A DNA stretch of 41,277 bases from a virus, in the IMG/VR virus record IMGVR_UViG_3300033571_023157, positions 1 through 41,277 of that record; one strand, written 5' to 3'. The notes beneath the pieces are model-generated. The model saw only the letters and a program-made list of their open reading frames with translations, was not told where the DNA came from and searched no databases. A program made the translations under genes and the position numbers. Below, piece after piece: positions 16,674 to 23,053 of this stretch. Position 1 is the stretch's first letter; each line of letters opens with the position of its first letter.

Positions 16674-17696
16674 ATGAATGAAATTCTAATTTACGGAGGT
16701 ATTTACGAGTGGTCAGCATCTGAATTTATTAAGGCGTTTGCCGAAATTGAAGGTGATACTGTTATTGTTCGTATGAACACAGACGGTGGAGACCCTTTAA
16801 TGGGACACGGTATGGTTGCACGTTTACAAGAATTTGAAGGAAACAAAACTGTAAAGGTTGACGGCAAAGCATATTCAACAGGTTTCTTTATGTGTTTATA
16901 TGCTGACAACGTTGAATGTTTAGACGTTTCACAATTCATGGTACACCGTGCATCTTATGGTGAATGGTTTGAAAAATCTGAGTATTTCACACAACCTTTG
17001 AGAGAAAATTTAGCTTCAATCAATGCCGACTTAGAAAAGGCTTTCAGAAATAAATTAAACGTTGCTGAATTTGAAAAAATCAAAGGCGTTAAGGTTAAAG
17101 ATATTTTTTCAATGGATTCGAGAATTGATGTTTTCTTGAATGCTAAAGAAGCTAAACAAGTTGGTTTGGTTTCTAAAATCAACACCATTACTCCGAAAAA
17201 AGCACAAGAGTTGAAAGCTAGTTTTAGCAAATTAGCTGCTAGATACGATGTTGATTTTTCAAGCGTTGTTGAAACACCAAATGCAGGTAAAAACAGTAAT
17301 TCAAGCGTTAATCCTGACGCAAATAACAAAGTAAATAATAAAAACAAGTATATGACAATTGAGCAGTTCAAAGCTGAAAATCCTGAGTTGTTTGCTCAGA
17401 TTCAGTCAACGGCAGTCGAAACTGAAAAAGACCGTGTGAATGCGTGGTTGAAATTCATTGAAGTAGATGCCAAAGCGGTAACAGAAGGAATCAAAGAAGG
17501 TAAAAATTTGTCTCAAGAGGCAATGGCTGATTTTTCCGTTAAAATGTTTGCCAAAAACACAACAGACAAGGCAACAGCAGAAGGTAAAGGAACCGTTGTT
17601 GAAACTACTGTTATTGACAATAAAGAGAGTAATCAACCAAATCCACTTGCTGACTTCAAAGCAGAGGTTTTCAAAAAAGCGGGTTTAAAATCATAA
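16674..17696 (+). CDS. Head maturation protease (ClpP-like) fused to scaffold
   Basis: 340 residues from the ATG at 16674; an in-frame TTG at 16665 is less likely. The N-terminal 190 residues follow the ClpP/S14 fold: NTDGGDPLMG at about 35-44, the nucleophile Ser in GKAYSTG (about 68) and the catalytic His in FMVHRAS (about 91). From about 200 a low-complexity Asn/Ser/Lys linker leads to a helical, charged C-terminal part typical of an internal scaffold. An internal ATG at 17352 follows the linker and would give a separate 114-residue scaffold, as with lambda C/Nu3. It should cut scaffold and head proteins during maturation. Confidence 0.85.
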   Translation: MNEILIYGGIYEWSASEFIKAFAEIEGDTVIVRMNTDGGDPLMGHGMVARLQEFEGNKTVKVDGKAYSTGFFMCLYADNVECLDVSQFMVHRASYGEWFEKSEYFTQPLRENLASINADLEKAFRNKLNVAEFEKIKGVKVKDIFSMDSRIDVFLNAKEAKQVGLVSKINTITPKKAQELKASFSKLAARYDVDFSSVVETPNAGKNSNSSVNPDANNKVNNKNKYMTIEQFKAENPELFAQIQSTAVETEKDRVNAWLKFIEVDAKAVTEGIKEGKNLSQEAMADFSVKMFAKNTTDKATAEGKGTVVETTVIDNKESNQPNPLADFKAEVFKKAGLKS

Positions 17697-17699
17697 ATC

Positions 17700-18131
17700 A
17701 TGGGAGCAGATAACGTATTACAAACAGGTAGTCAATTGATTACTAATTTCACTACTGAAAAAATCTTCATTGGTGGAAATCAATATGAAACAGGAAACTT
17801 CGTAGCAGATAGCTATGACGATTGTTTACCTGGTTTAGTAGTTGGTCGCATTGGTTCAAGTGGAAACTTAGTGCCTTTAGAATCAACTGCAACAGATGGT
17901 AGTCAATACCCTGTTGGAATTTTAGTTAACCAAATAGAAGCTGGTGACGAACGTGAAGCAACTATTTGTGTTGGTGGTGACGTAGATGAAAACTACATTT
18001 CATTCATCAATGGTACTGATACCTTAGACACAGTTGTTGCAACTAGACGTTTGAGAGACAGAATCAAAGGTGACACATTGGGAATTCTTTTAGTACAAAT
18101 GGACGAGTTGTCAAATTTTGACAATCAATAA
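17700..18131 (+). CDS. Head decoration protein, gpD-like
   Basis: 143 residues with the gpD/HDPD pattern: an N-terminal arm, then GLVVGRIGSSGNLVPLESTATDGSQYPVGILV, in which a short beta motif ends in the characteristic D-G-S-x-x-P-x-G-I-L. It lies between protease and major capsid genes, the lambda order. Trimers would cap three-fold axes and stabilise the filled head. It starts three bases after the protease stop. Confidence 0.75.
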   Translation: MGADNVLQTGSQLITNFTTEKIFIGGNQYETGNFVADSYDDCLPGLVVGRIGSSGNLVPLESTATDGSQYPVGILVNQIEAGDEREATICVGGDVDENYISFINGTDTLDTVVATRRLRDRIKGDTLGILLVQMDELSNFDNQ

Positions 18132-18144
18132 TTAATCAAAAAAA

Positions 18145-19314
18145 ATGAAAACAATTTTCACTTTATTAGCGGTTGCAATTTCCGCATTAGTATTCGGAGG
18201 TTCTGAATACTTTATTCCAACTGCAATTGCATTCGTTGGATTGTCATTCTTACTTCCAAAGGGAGTAGTGGCAGAAACAATTGGACTTACACAAGCACGT
18301 GGAGTTTATACTGATACAATGGTTGCATTGTACAGAGAACGTGTAATGGTAATGTCGTTTTTTAGATCGTTTTTTCCTGTAAAAGTAGTTATGTCTAAAC
18401 TTGTATCAATCGAAGTTCGTAGAGGTTCAGAGAAAATGGCAGTTGACGTAATTAGAGGAACGTCTGGAAATGGTAACAAAGCAACTAAATCGACTGAGAA
18501 AGTTATGTTACCTCCTGCTTACCACGAATATTTTATTGCAAATCACTTAGACGTTTATGACCGTGCAATTGGTTCAACTGACCCTACTGCAATGGTTTCG
18601 TTAGCACAAGAATCTGCTGAAATGTTGCAAGATATTCAAGACAAAATTGACCGTGCAATTGAAAAAATGTGTGCAGACGTAATGACGGATGGAATTATCA
18701 CATTGGTAAATGGTGACTCAATTGACTTCAAAAGAAAAGCAGCTTCAAAAGTAGCATATAATTCTGCTCACAATTGGGCTGATAACAATGTAAGTCCTTA
18801 CACTACATTTGCAAACGCTGCTAAATTTTTACGTGAAGTAGGTAAATCACAAGGTTCAACTTACAATGTTATTTTAGGTGGTTCTGCAATGAGTGCATTA
18901 TTAAACAATACGAAATTCTTAACTAGACAGGATTTAGTTAACATGAAATTGGATAATATCTCAACTCCTATCAAAAATGCAGTTGGTGCAACTTACCATG
19001 GTAGAATTACTGAAGGTTCTTACTCATTCGATTTATGGACTTACCCAGAGGTATATGAAAACGCAAATGGTGACATGGTTCCATATATGGATGCTAAAAA
19101 AGTAATCTTTACTGCTGAGGTTCCGAAGTTCCAATTAGTATTTGGATTAGTTGAGCAGTTGTTAGATGGACAAGTTCCACAGACAGGACCTTACTTAGTT
19201 TACGATACAGTTGACACGGAAAAAACAAGTCATAAAGTTCACATGAAATCATGTCCACTTCCAATTCCTGTTGCTATTGACCAACTCTATACTATCCAAG
19301 TTCTCGCATATTAG
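18145..19314 (+). CDS. Major capsid protein, lambda gpE family, with hydrophobic N-terminus
   Basis: 389 residues. From about 50 the sequence follows the gpE family: a helix (VYTDTMVALYRERV), the aromatic block MSFFRSFFPVKVV, then VSIEVRRGSEKMAVDV, and later the helix-rich P domain (LQDIQDKIDRAIEKMCADV) and DVYDRAI segment. It forms the HK97-fold shell. The odd part is residues 3-41: two hydrophobic stretches separated by GGSEYF, looking like a signal peptide or membrane hairpin. I see no better start downstream, and an A-rich leader precedes this ATG. The segment may be cut off by the head protease during maturation (inference). Confidence 0.85.
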   Translation: MKTIFTLLAVAISALVFGGSEYFIPTAIAFVGLSFLLPKGVVAETIGLTQARGVYTDTMVALYRERVMVMSFFRSFFPVKVVMSKLVSIEVRRGSEKMAVDVIRGTSGNGNKATKSTEKVMLPPAYHEYFIANHLDVYDRAIGSTDPTAMVSLAQESAEMLQDIQDKIDRAIEKMCADVMTDGIITLVNGDSIDFKRKAASKVAYNSAHNWADNNVSPYTTFANAAKFLREVGKSQGSTYNVILGGSAMSALLNNTKFLTRQDLVNMKLDNISTPIKNAVGATYHGRITEGSYSFDLWTYPEVYENANGDMVPYMDAKKVIFTAEVPKFQLVFGLVEQLLDGQVPQTGPYLVYDTVDTEKTSHKVHMKSCPLPIPVAIDQLYTIQVLAY

Positions 19315-19333
19315 TTTCTTGAATGTAGAAAGT

Positions 19334-19366
19334 AAAAAGCCACTCTTAATAGGGTGGCTTTTTTTG
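19334..19366. terminator. Bidirectional terminator between head operon and HNH operon
   Basis: GCCACTC (39-45) pairs with GGGTGGC (52-58, in 193xx numbering) across a 6-base loop, with flanking AAAAA and a T7 run. Both strands therefore end in a T tract after a hairpin. It separates the convergent capsid gene and minus-strand island. Confidence 0.85.
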
Positions 19367-19404
19367 TTGGGGGAAATATGTAGATTATTTGCTAGTGTGG
19401 TAAA

Positions 19405-19653
19405 TTACCCAATCTGTTTATTCTCACTAACTACCGACTGAAACAAAGCTGAATTTGTACCAACTGCACCTGTTGCTTTAAGAAAGTCAATTTCGACCTT
19501 TGCGGACTTAATTATAACATTTGCAAGGTTTGCTATTGCTTTTGCTTTTTGCACCTCTTCATCAACGTTTTTGTCTTTGCAATCTTCATCATTCAATCTT
19601 TCAAGTGCTAAGAAAATGTGATCTCTAACGTCTTCCATCTTATTTTTTGCCAT
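19405..19653 (-). CDS. Small helical phage protein, unknown
   Basis: 82 residues, almost entirely helical (MEDVRDHIFLALERLNDED, then KAKAIANLANVIIKSAKVEIDFLKATG). I associate this pattern with small phage proteins encoded close to HNH endonucleases and packaging genes, but no function is known to me. Its start overlaps the HNH gene end by 14 bp, so they are translated together. It is the last gene before the terminator at 19334-19366. Coiled-coil self-assembly is likely. Confidence 0.65.
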   Translation of the reverse strand: MAKNKMEDVRDHIFLALERLNDEDCKDKNVDEEVQKAKAIANLANVIIKSAKVEIDFLKATGAVGTNSALFQSVVSENKQIG

Positions 19654-20275
19654 AACTATTTATTTTTTGTATTAATTTATTTTTCAATTTGATTACTTCC
19701 AAAAGTTCTTTTGGAATATTTCTGTGTGAATTTTTACGCATTAAGTCGGCATAACTTACCATTTGTAAGTTGTTTATTTGACAATTCAAAGAGTTACCAT
19801 CAATGAAAGTAATTTTCATATTTTCCGTAATCTCTCCATTGTAAAGTTGCCAAATTACGCGGTGTAAAGGTTGCCAATTTCCGTCCGAAATTTTAATGAA
19901 GTAGTAAGGAATATCCGCTTTATCTCTTCGTAAATTTATGCGTCCAATTTCTTTGGTATTGTGAGGTTTATTTCCTTTCTTAAACATTGTCTTTGAAACT
20001 TTACTGTAAGTTTCAGGATCCATTTTCTTTCCTTTATTAAATGGAACATTACCTTTTTGAAATTTGGTATTTCCTCCAATATTTGTTCCTGGTCTTAATC
20101 TTCCAGAGAAAGGAGAGTTTTTATATTCCTCAGATTTCTTTAAGCCTAATGCGTTTGATTTATGGTAAACAGATGTAATTGGAATCCCTAATTCCTTTGC
20201 AAGTAAATGAGTAGGAGTATTTGCGTATTTTTCTACCAATGTGTTTAGCATCGATTCTGTAAATTTAATTTTCAT
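19640..20275 (-). CDS. HNH endonuclease
   Basis: About 211 residues from the ATG at 20275 (MKIKFTESML); the ATG at 20293 is also in frame and would overlap the upstream gene by 14 bp. The N-terminal 45 residues form a helix-turn-helix-like unit (HLLAKELGIPITSVYHKSNALGL). The middle is rich in Lys and Gly (NKGKKMD, KKGNKPHN). The nuclease core is WQPLHRVIWQLYNGEI (His about 138), then ITFIDGNSLNCQINNLQMVS with the N residues of the HNH motif. Such genes are either free-standing homing endonucleases or packaging helpers. No terminase is adjacent, so homing is the more likely reading. Confidence 0.8.
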   Translation of the reverse strand: MKIKFTESMLNTLVEKYANTPTHLLAKELGIPITSVYHKSNALGLKKSEEYKNSPFSGRLRPGTNIGGNTKFQKGNVPFNKGKKMDPETYSKVSKTMFKKGNKPHNTKEIGRINLRRDKADIPYYFIKISDGNWQPLHRVIWQLYNGEITENMKITFIDGNSLNCQINNLQMVSYADLMRKNSHRNIPKELLEVIKLKNKLIQKINSYGKK

Positions 20276-20279
20276 AGGT

Positions 20280-20564
20280 TTATAGTTTCTCATTCCCACC
20301 AATCAAATCATTGTAAGCCTTTTCAATCTCAGGAACTTCATCAACCAAACGGCAAAAATATTTAATTACATTTTCTTGGTGAACGATTGTTTTTTTAGCA
20401 CGTTCAAATTCTTTGGTGATTATCACGTTTTCGTTGTGCAATCTAGTATAATAATCACTACTATACTTAATCGTTTCATTCTGCTGTTTGATTCGATAAT
20501 TTTGAATTGCTATCCAAATTGCCATTCCGACAATTACGAATAATGATGCGATGTTGATTTCCAT
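20280..20564 (-). CDS. Membrane-anchored coiled-coil protein
   Basis: 94 residues. A hydrophobic segment at about 5-22 (ASLFVIVGMAIWIAIQ) is followed by a charged helix that extends to the end (RIKQQNETIKYSSDYYTRLHNEN...). The topology would be one membrane anchor with a long cytoplasmic or periplasmic helix. No family is recognised. It is followed after 4 bp by the HNH gene start. The leader before its ATG shares the string CGTAAACAAT with the leader of the gene at 20837-21094. Confidence 0.55.
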   Translation of the reverse strand: MEINIASLFVIVGMAIWIAIQNYRIKQQNETIKYSSDYYTRLHNENVIITKEFERAKKTIVHQENVIKYFCRLVDEVPEIEKAYNDLIGGNEKL

Positions 20565-20600
20565 TTTATTTAGTTTAATTGTTTACGGTTTAAATAAAAA

Positions 20601-20666
20601 TGCCGTCTTTCCGAGCTGTCACCCACTTATAAGCCTCTAGGTTATCGTTCCTGTCAGGGTAAGGCA
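20601..20666 (-). ncRNA. Possible structured RNA downstream of the tRNA
   Basis: On the minus strand TGCC (20663-20666) can pair with GGCA (20601-20604), TTACCC with GGGTGA, and an inner ATAACC/GG-TTAT hairpin forms, followed by TTTTT. It sits 20 bases after the tRNA-Phe in the same direction. It does not fit a tRNA: there is no T-arm and no usable acceptor stem. It may be a processing or termination structure or a decayed tRNA. Confidence 0.25.
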
Positions 20667-20685
20667 ACTAATCACATTGTGATTG

Positions 20686-20755
20686 TGGAGAGACCAGGAG
20701 TCGAACCTAACTCTTTCGGATTTCACCCGAACGCATACCGCTATGCTATCACTCC
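20686..20755 (-). tRNA. tRNA-Phe (anticodon GAA)
   Basis: The minus strand folds as a cloverleaf of 70 nt. The acceptor GGAGTGA pairs with TCTCTCC, with one U-U mismatch. The D-arm is GCAT-AGCGGT-ATGC. The anticodon arm is TTCGG-GTGAAAT-CCGAA with GAA at positions 34-36. The T-arm is TTAGG-TTCGACT-CCTGG, and A is the discriminator. CCA is not encoded. It is slightly short (four-base variable loop, six-base D loop), as seen in phage tRNAs. The organism may decode UUU/UUC-rich phage genes with it. Confidence 0.8.
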
Positions 20756-20779
20756 AATTATGCTACTTACTATTTTATA

Positions 20780-20833
20780 AACCCCTCCTTGTGTTAATTT
20801 TAAATTTCCTAGATTTCGGTTACAGGAGGGGTT
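20780..20833 (-). repeat. Inverted-repeat element, copy 2
   Basis: AACCCCTCCT (20780-20789) and AGGAGGGGTT (20824-20833) form a perfect 10-bp inverted repeat around a 34-base loop containing TAGATTTCG and GTTAC. It starts three bases past the stop of the gene at 20837-21094. It is related to the element at 21110-21173, with two compensatory base-pair changes in the stem. Confidence 0.75.
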
Positions 20834-20836
20834 GCA

Positions 20837-21094
20837 CTATCGGTTTTCGACCACCATTTTTGTCTTTATAAATCCTTTTTCTTTAAGCTGTTCAACTTCA
20901 TTTTCTTTCAAATTCCATCTTAATTTGCTCAAATGTTTAATTTCAGTTTCTTCATTCCAAATCATTTGAATATCTAAGGTTAATTGACATTCGTAATTTC
21001 TTTTTCCTCCAACTTCTAAAATATTAATTGAAATTGATTCAACGGTAATCTTACCACCTATTTCAATCTCTCCTAATTTTAACTTTTCTTCCAT
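20837..21094 (-). CDS. Conserved-looking small protein of unknown function
   Basis: 85 residues, beta-rich and acidic (KLKLGEIEIGGKITVESISINILEVGG, then CQLTLDIQMIWNEETEI). No family is recognised. It starts at the ATG at 21094, just after the inverted-repeat element at 21110-21173, and its stop lies just before the second copy, so the gene is framed by the two elements. A full promoter at 21227-21257 precedes it. It heads the minus-strand island that includes tRNA-Phe and the HNH gene. Confidence 0.6.
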   Translation of the reverse strand: MEEKLKLGEIEIGGKITVESISINILEVGGKRNYECQLTLDIQMIWNEETEIKHLSKLRWNLKENEVEQLKEKGFIKTKMVVENR

Positions 21095-21109
21095 TGTTTA
21101 CGTTTTAAA

Positions 21110-21173
21110 AACCCCTGCAACTTTACTTTTATTGTAATTTAATTTGCCAGATTTCGAAGTTACTGCAGGGGTT
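21110..21173 (-). repeat. Inverted-repeat element, copy 1 (leader hairpin)
   Basis: AACCCCTGCA (21110-21119) and TGCAGGGGTT (21164-21173) are a perfect 10-bp inverted repeat with a 44-base loop that contains CAGATTTCG and AAGTTAC. Read on the minus strand it lies in the leader between the promoter and the start at 21094, and the hairpin is followed by a T run (GGGGTTTTT). It could act as a leader terminator or attenuator, or be a processed RNA. Confidence 0.75.
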
Positions 21174-21226
21174 AGTTTTGGTGTCTCTCAGGTACCTATT
21201 AAAATTATTTCGTTGTTTCGATGTGT

Positions 21227-21257
21227 CAAAATTAATACATTATTTTTAATAACCAAA
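21227..21257 (-). promoter_or_regulatory. Bacteroidota-type promoter of the minus-strand island
   Basis: On the minus strand TTTG (21254-21257), 19 bases, then TAATTTTG (21227-21234). The spacer reads GTTATTAAAAATAA and the bases after the -7 box read ACAC, as at the promoter before the LRR gene. Predicted start is near 21220, so the leader of about 125 nt includes the whole hairpin element. Confidence 0.65.
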
Positions 21258-21288
21258 CATTTTTTAAATTATTTTTATTTTTTTTGAT

Positions 21289-21296
21289 TAAATTTG
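21289..21296 (+). promoter_or_regulatory. Candidate -7 box, head-completion operon
   Basis: TAAATTTG is followed by the start codon at 21315, 18 bases later. The upstream region is T-rich without a clear TTTG. It faces the minus-strand promoter at 21227-21257. Confidence 0.4.
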
Positions 21297-21314
21297 AATA
21301 ATTAAATCAATTGT

Positions 21315-21611
21315 ATGAAAAGATATTTTGTAAAATCGTTGTCAGTACTTGGAAAAAACAATAAAAAGTACGAAGCAGGACAAGAAGTTAAGGCTTCCAA
21401 TTTTGAGGAAGGCGTTATTGACATTTTGGTTAAGGAAGAACATTTGGAGGTTTTGGAAGATGAGGTTGAGGAAACTCCAATCGTTGAGGAAACGGAAACG
21501 GAAAATGAAACGGAAACAGCTGTTGAAACTCCAATCGTTGACGCACCTGCTGACTCCAAAAAATCAACAAAAAAATCTAGCAAAGCTAACACTTCAGATT
21601 TCGTTGACTAA
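21315..21611 (+). CDS. Small acidic head protein
   Basis: 98 residues. The first 48 residues (RYFVKSLSVLGKNNKKYEAGQEV...EEHLEVLE) have the short beta fold common in phage proteins encoded between capsid and joining genes (lambda FI position). The rest is a highly acidic Glu/Thr tail with a repeated ETPIV segment, ending in a Lys/Ser-rich tip. It overlaps the next start by one base. A role in head assembly or packaging is inferred from position. Confidence 0.55.
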   Translation: MKRYFVKSLSVLGKNNKKYEAGQEVKASNFEEGVIDILVKEEHLEVLEDEVEETPIVEETETENETETAVETPIVDAPADSKKSTKKSSKANTSDFVD

Positions 21612-21970
21612 TGGGACTCATTGACCAACTAAAAAAAGACGTTGCATCCATTACCTCAAATACAAATGATTTTGGGGTAATGGTCAATTTCGAATTTGGC
21701 GAATTTACGTGCGAAGTTTCTTGCTTACAAACAGCACATCAGAACGGTATTGATGCAGATGGTATGCGTGTAAATTCAAGAATTTCAAGTGTCGCTGTAT
21801 CTGAACAGAATTTAGTTGCGTTAGAATATCCTACTAGAAATGAATCAAATGAAATTACGTTTCGAGATCACATTCTTACAATTGATGGAAATAAATATAT
21901 CGTTACAGAATTCTATCCAGATGAAACTGCAGGACTTATTGTTTTGTTTTTGGGAGTTTATTACGAATAA
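21611..21970 (+). CDS. Head-tail joining protein, FII-like
   Basis: 119 residues. The pattern is an N-terminal helix, a strand (MVNFEFGEFTCEVSCL), the central SRISSVAVSEQNLVALEYP and ITFRDHILTIDGNKYIVTEFYPDETAGLIVLFL. The I-x-G-x-x-Y-x-V-x-x-x-x-P-D-x-x-G element is typical of lambda FII/Phage_attach head-tail connectors. It should close the neck after packaging. It follows the FI-position gene as in lambda. Confidence 0.65.
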   Translation: MGLIDQLKKDVASITSNTNDFGVMVNFEFGEFTCEVSCLQTAHQNGIDADGMRVNSRISSVAVSEQNLVALEYPTRNESNEITFRDHILTIDGNKYIVTEFYPDETAGLIVLFLGVYYE

Positions 21971-21997
21971 CACACGAACTGAACACACACGCACGGT

Positions 21998-23053
21998 ATG
22001 ATAAATACATTAATCGGTCAGCAAAATTTCGAATTAATTAGAGATAGGATAGCAGAAATTCTATCAACTGAAATTGCTAATCAAGCAACTTTGGAAGGTC
22101 ACGATTTATGGACTGAAAATATTTACGTTTGGCTTGAAAGAACAGCACCATTTGACAAAACAGAATTACCTTGTATAAACGTTTCATTGTCTAGTGGTGA
22201 ATTTGATAATTACAAAGCCACAGGTGACAATGATGGTAACTACCAATTTGACATTGATGTTTTTACTAAGTCAGTTTATACCACAACAGAAAATGGTGAC
22301 ACAAAATCAACTGTTTTATTGCATCGAATTTTAGGAGTTTGTAAAACAATTCTTACAAATGAGCAATATAAATCACTTGGATTTGAAAGTAAATTTATTG
22401 GAAATAGAAACGTTGGTTCAATTCAAATCGCTGATCCAAATTCAACGCGTAGAGAAAACGAAACTGAAAGCATTCGTTTAGGGCGTTTAGTTTTTAGAGT
22501 TAAATGTAATGAAACGAATACAACAGCAATTCCAGCTGATTTAGATTCCTATGCAACAACTGTAAGACTTTACAATACGGCACAAGGATATTTTTATTCT
22601 ACCAATAATACATTACCTCCAACGCCTCCGAGTTGTACCGTAAGAGCAACTGTAATCAATTCAAATGATACTGAGATTGTATGGAAAAACGTAACTGATT
22701 TAGATTTCTTAATTGAAATTCCAGACGTTACTATCAAAGTAGTTAATTCAGAACAAACAGAAATCAATTCAGAAACTGTTCCGGGTGGAATAAATGCAGA
22801 AATTGAAGCGCCAGGAGTTACAATTACAGATGGTGGTGATACGTTTGAACAACCTGCAGGAACAACTTATACGTGTTCTGGCGGAGGTGGTTCAATTACA
22901 GTTAATAATTCAAACGATACGTATTCAAATACAAGTAGCGTAGATTTTACTTTGCCAGATACTGATTTAGATATTTATGTTGATAGTATTTTGCAAGAAA
23001 CAACAACATTTGTAACTTTGGATAATTCCACAACAATAAACATTACCTTATAA
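21998..23053 (+). CDS. Tail-terminator-like protein with beta-repeat extension
   Basis: 351 residues. The N-terminal 175 residues (FELIRDRIAEILSTEIANQA, then ELPCINVSLSSGEFD, then FDIDVFTKSV) resemble tail terminator/completion proteins that close the top of the tail. The second half changes to beta-rich, Asn/Thr-rich repeats (DVTIKVVNSEQTEINSETVPGG and GVTITDGGDTFEQPAG), similar to the decorative modules of flavobacterial phage structural proteins. Its stop overlaps the next start by one base. The terminator part fits its place after FII; the extension may be displayed on the virion (inference). Confidence 0.55.
   Translation: MINTLIGQQNFELIRDRIAEILSTEIANQATLEGHDLWTENIYVWLERTAPFDKTELPCINVSLSSGEFDNYKATGDNDGNYQFDIDVFTKSVYTTTENGDTKSTVLLHRILGVCKTILTNEQYKSLGFESKFIGNRNVGSIQIADPNSTRRENETESIRLGRLVFRVKCNETNTTAIPADLDSYATTVRLYNTAQGYFYSTNNTLPPTPPSCTVRATVINSNDTEIVWKNVTDLDFLIEIPDVTIKVVNSEQTEINSETVPGGINAEIEAPGVTITDGGDTFEQPAGTTYTCSGGGGSITVNNSNDTYSNTSSVDFTLPDTDLDIYVDSILQETTTFVTLDNSTTINITL

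Noticed and set aside
20601-20666. Second tRNA
   Set aside because: No T-arm with TTCGA-type loop and no 7-bp acceptor stem could be drawn on either strand.
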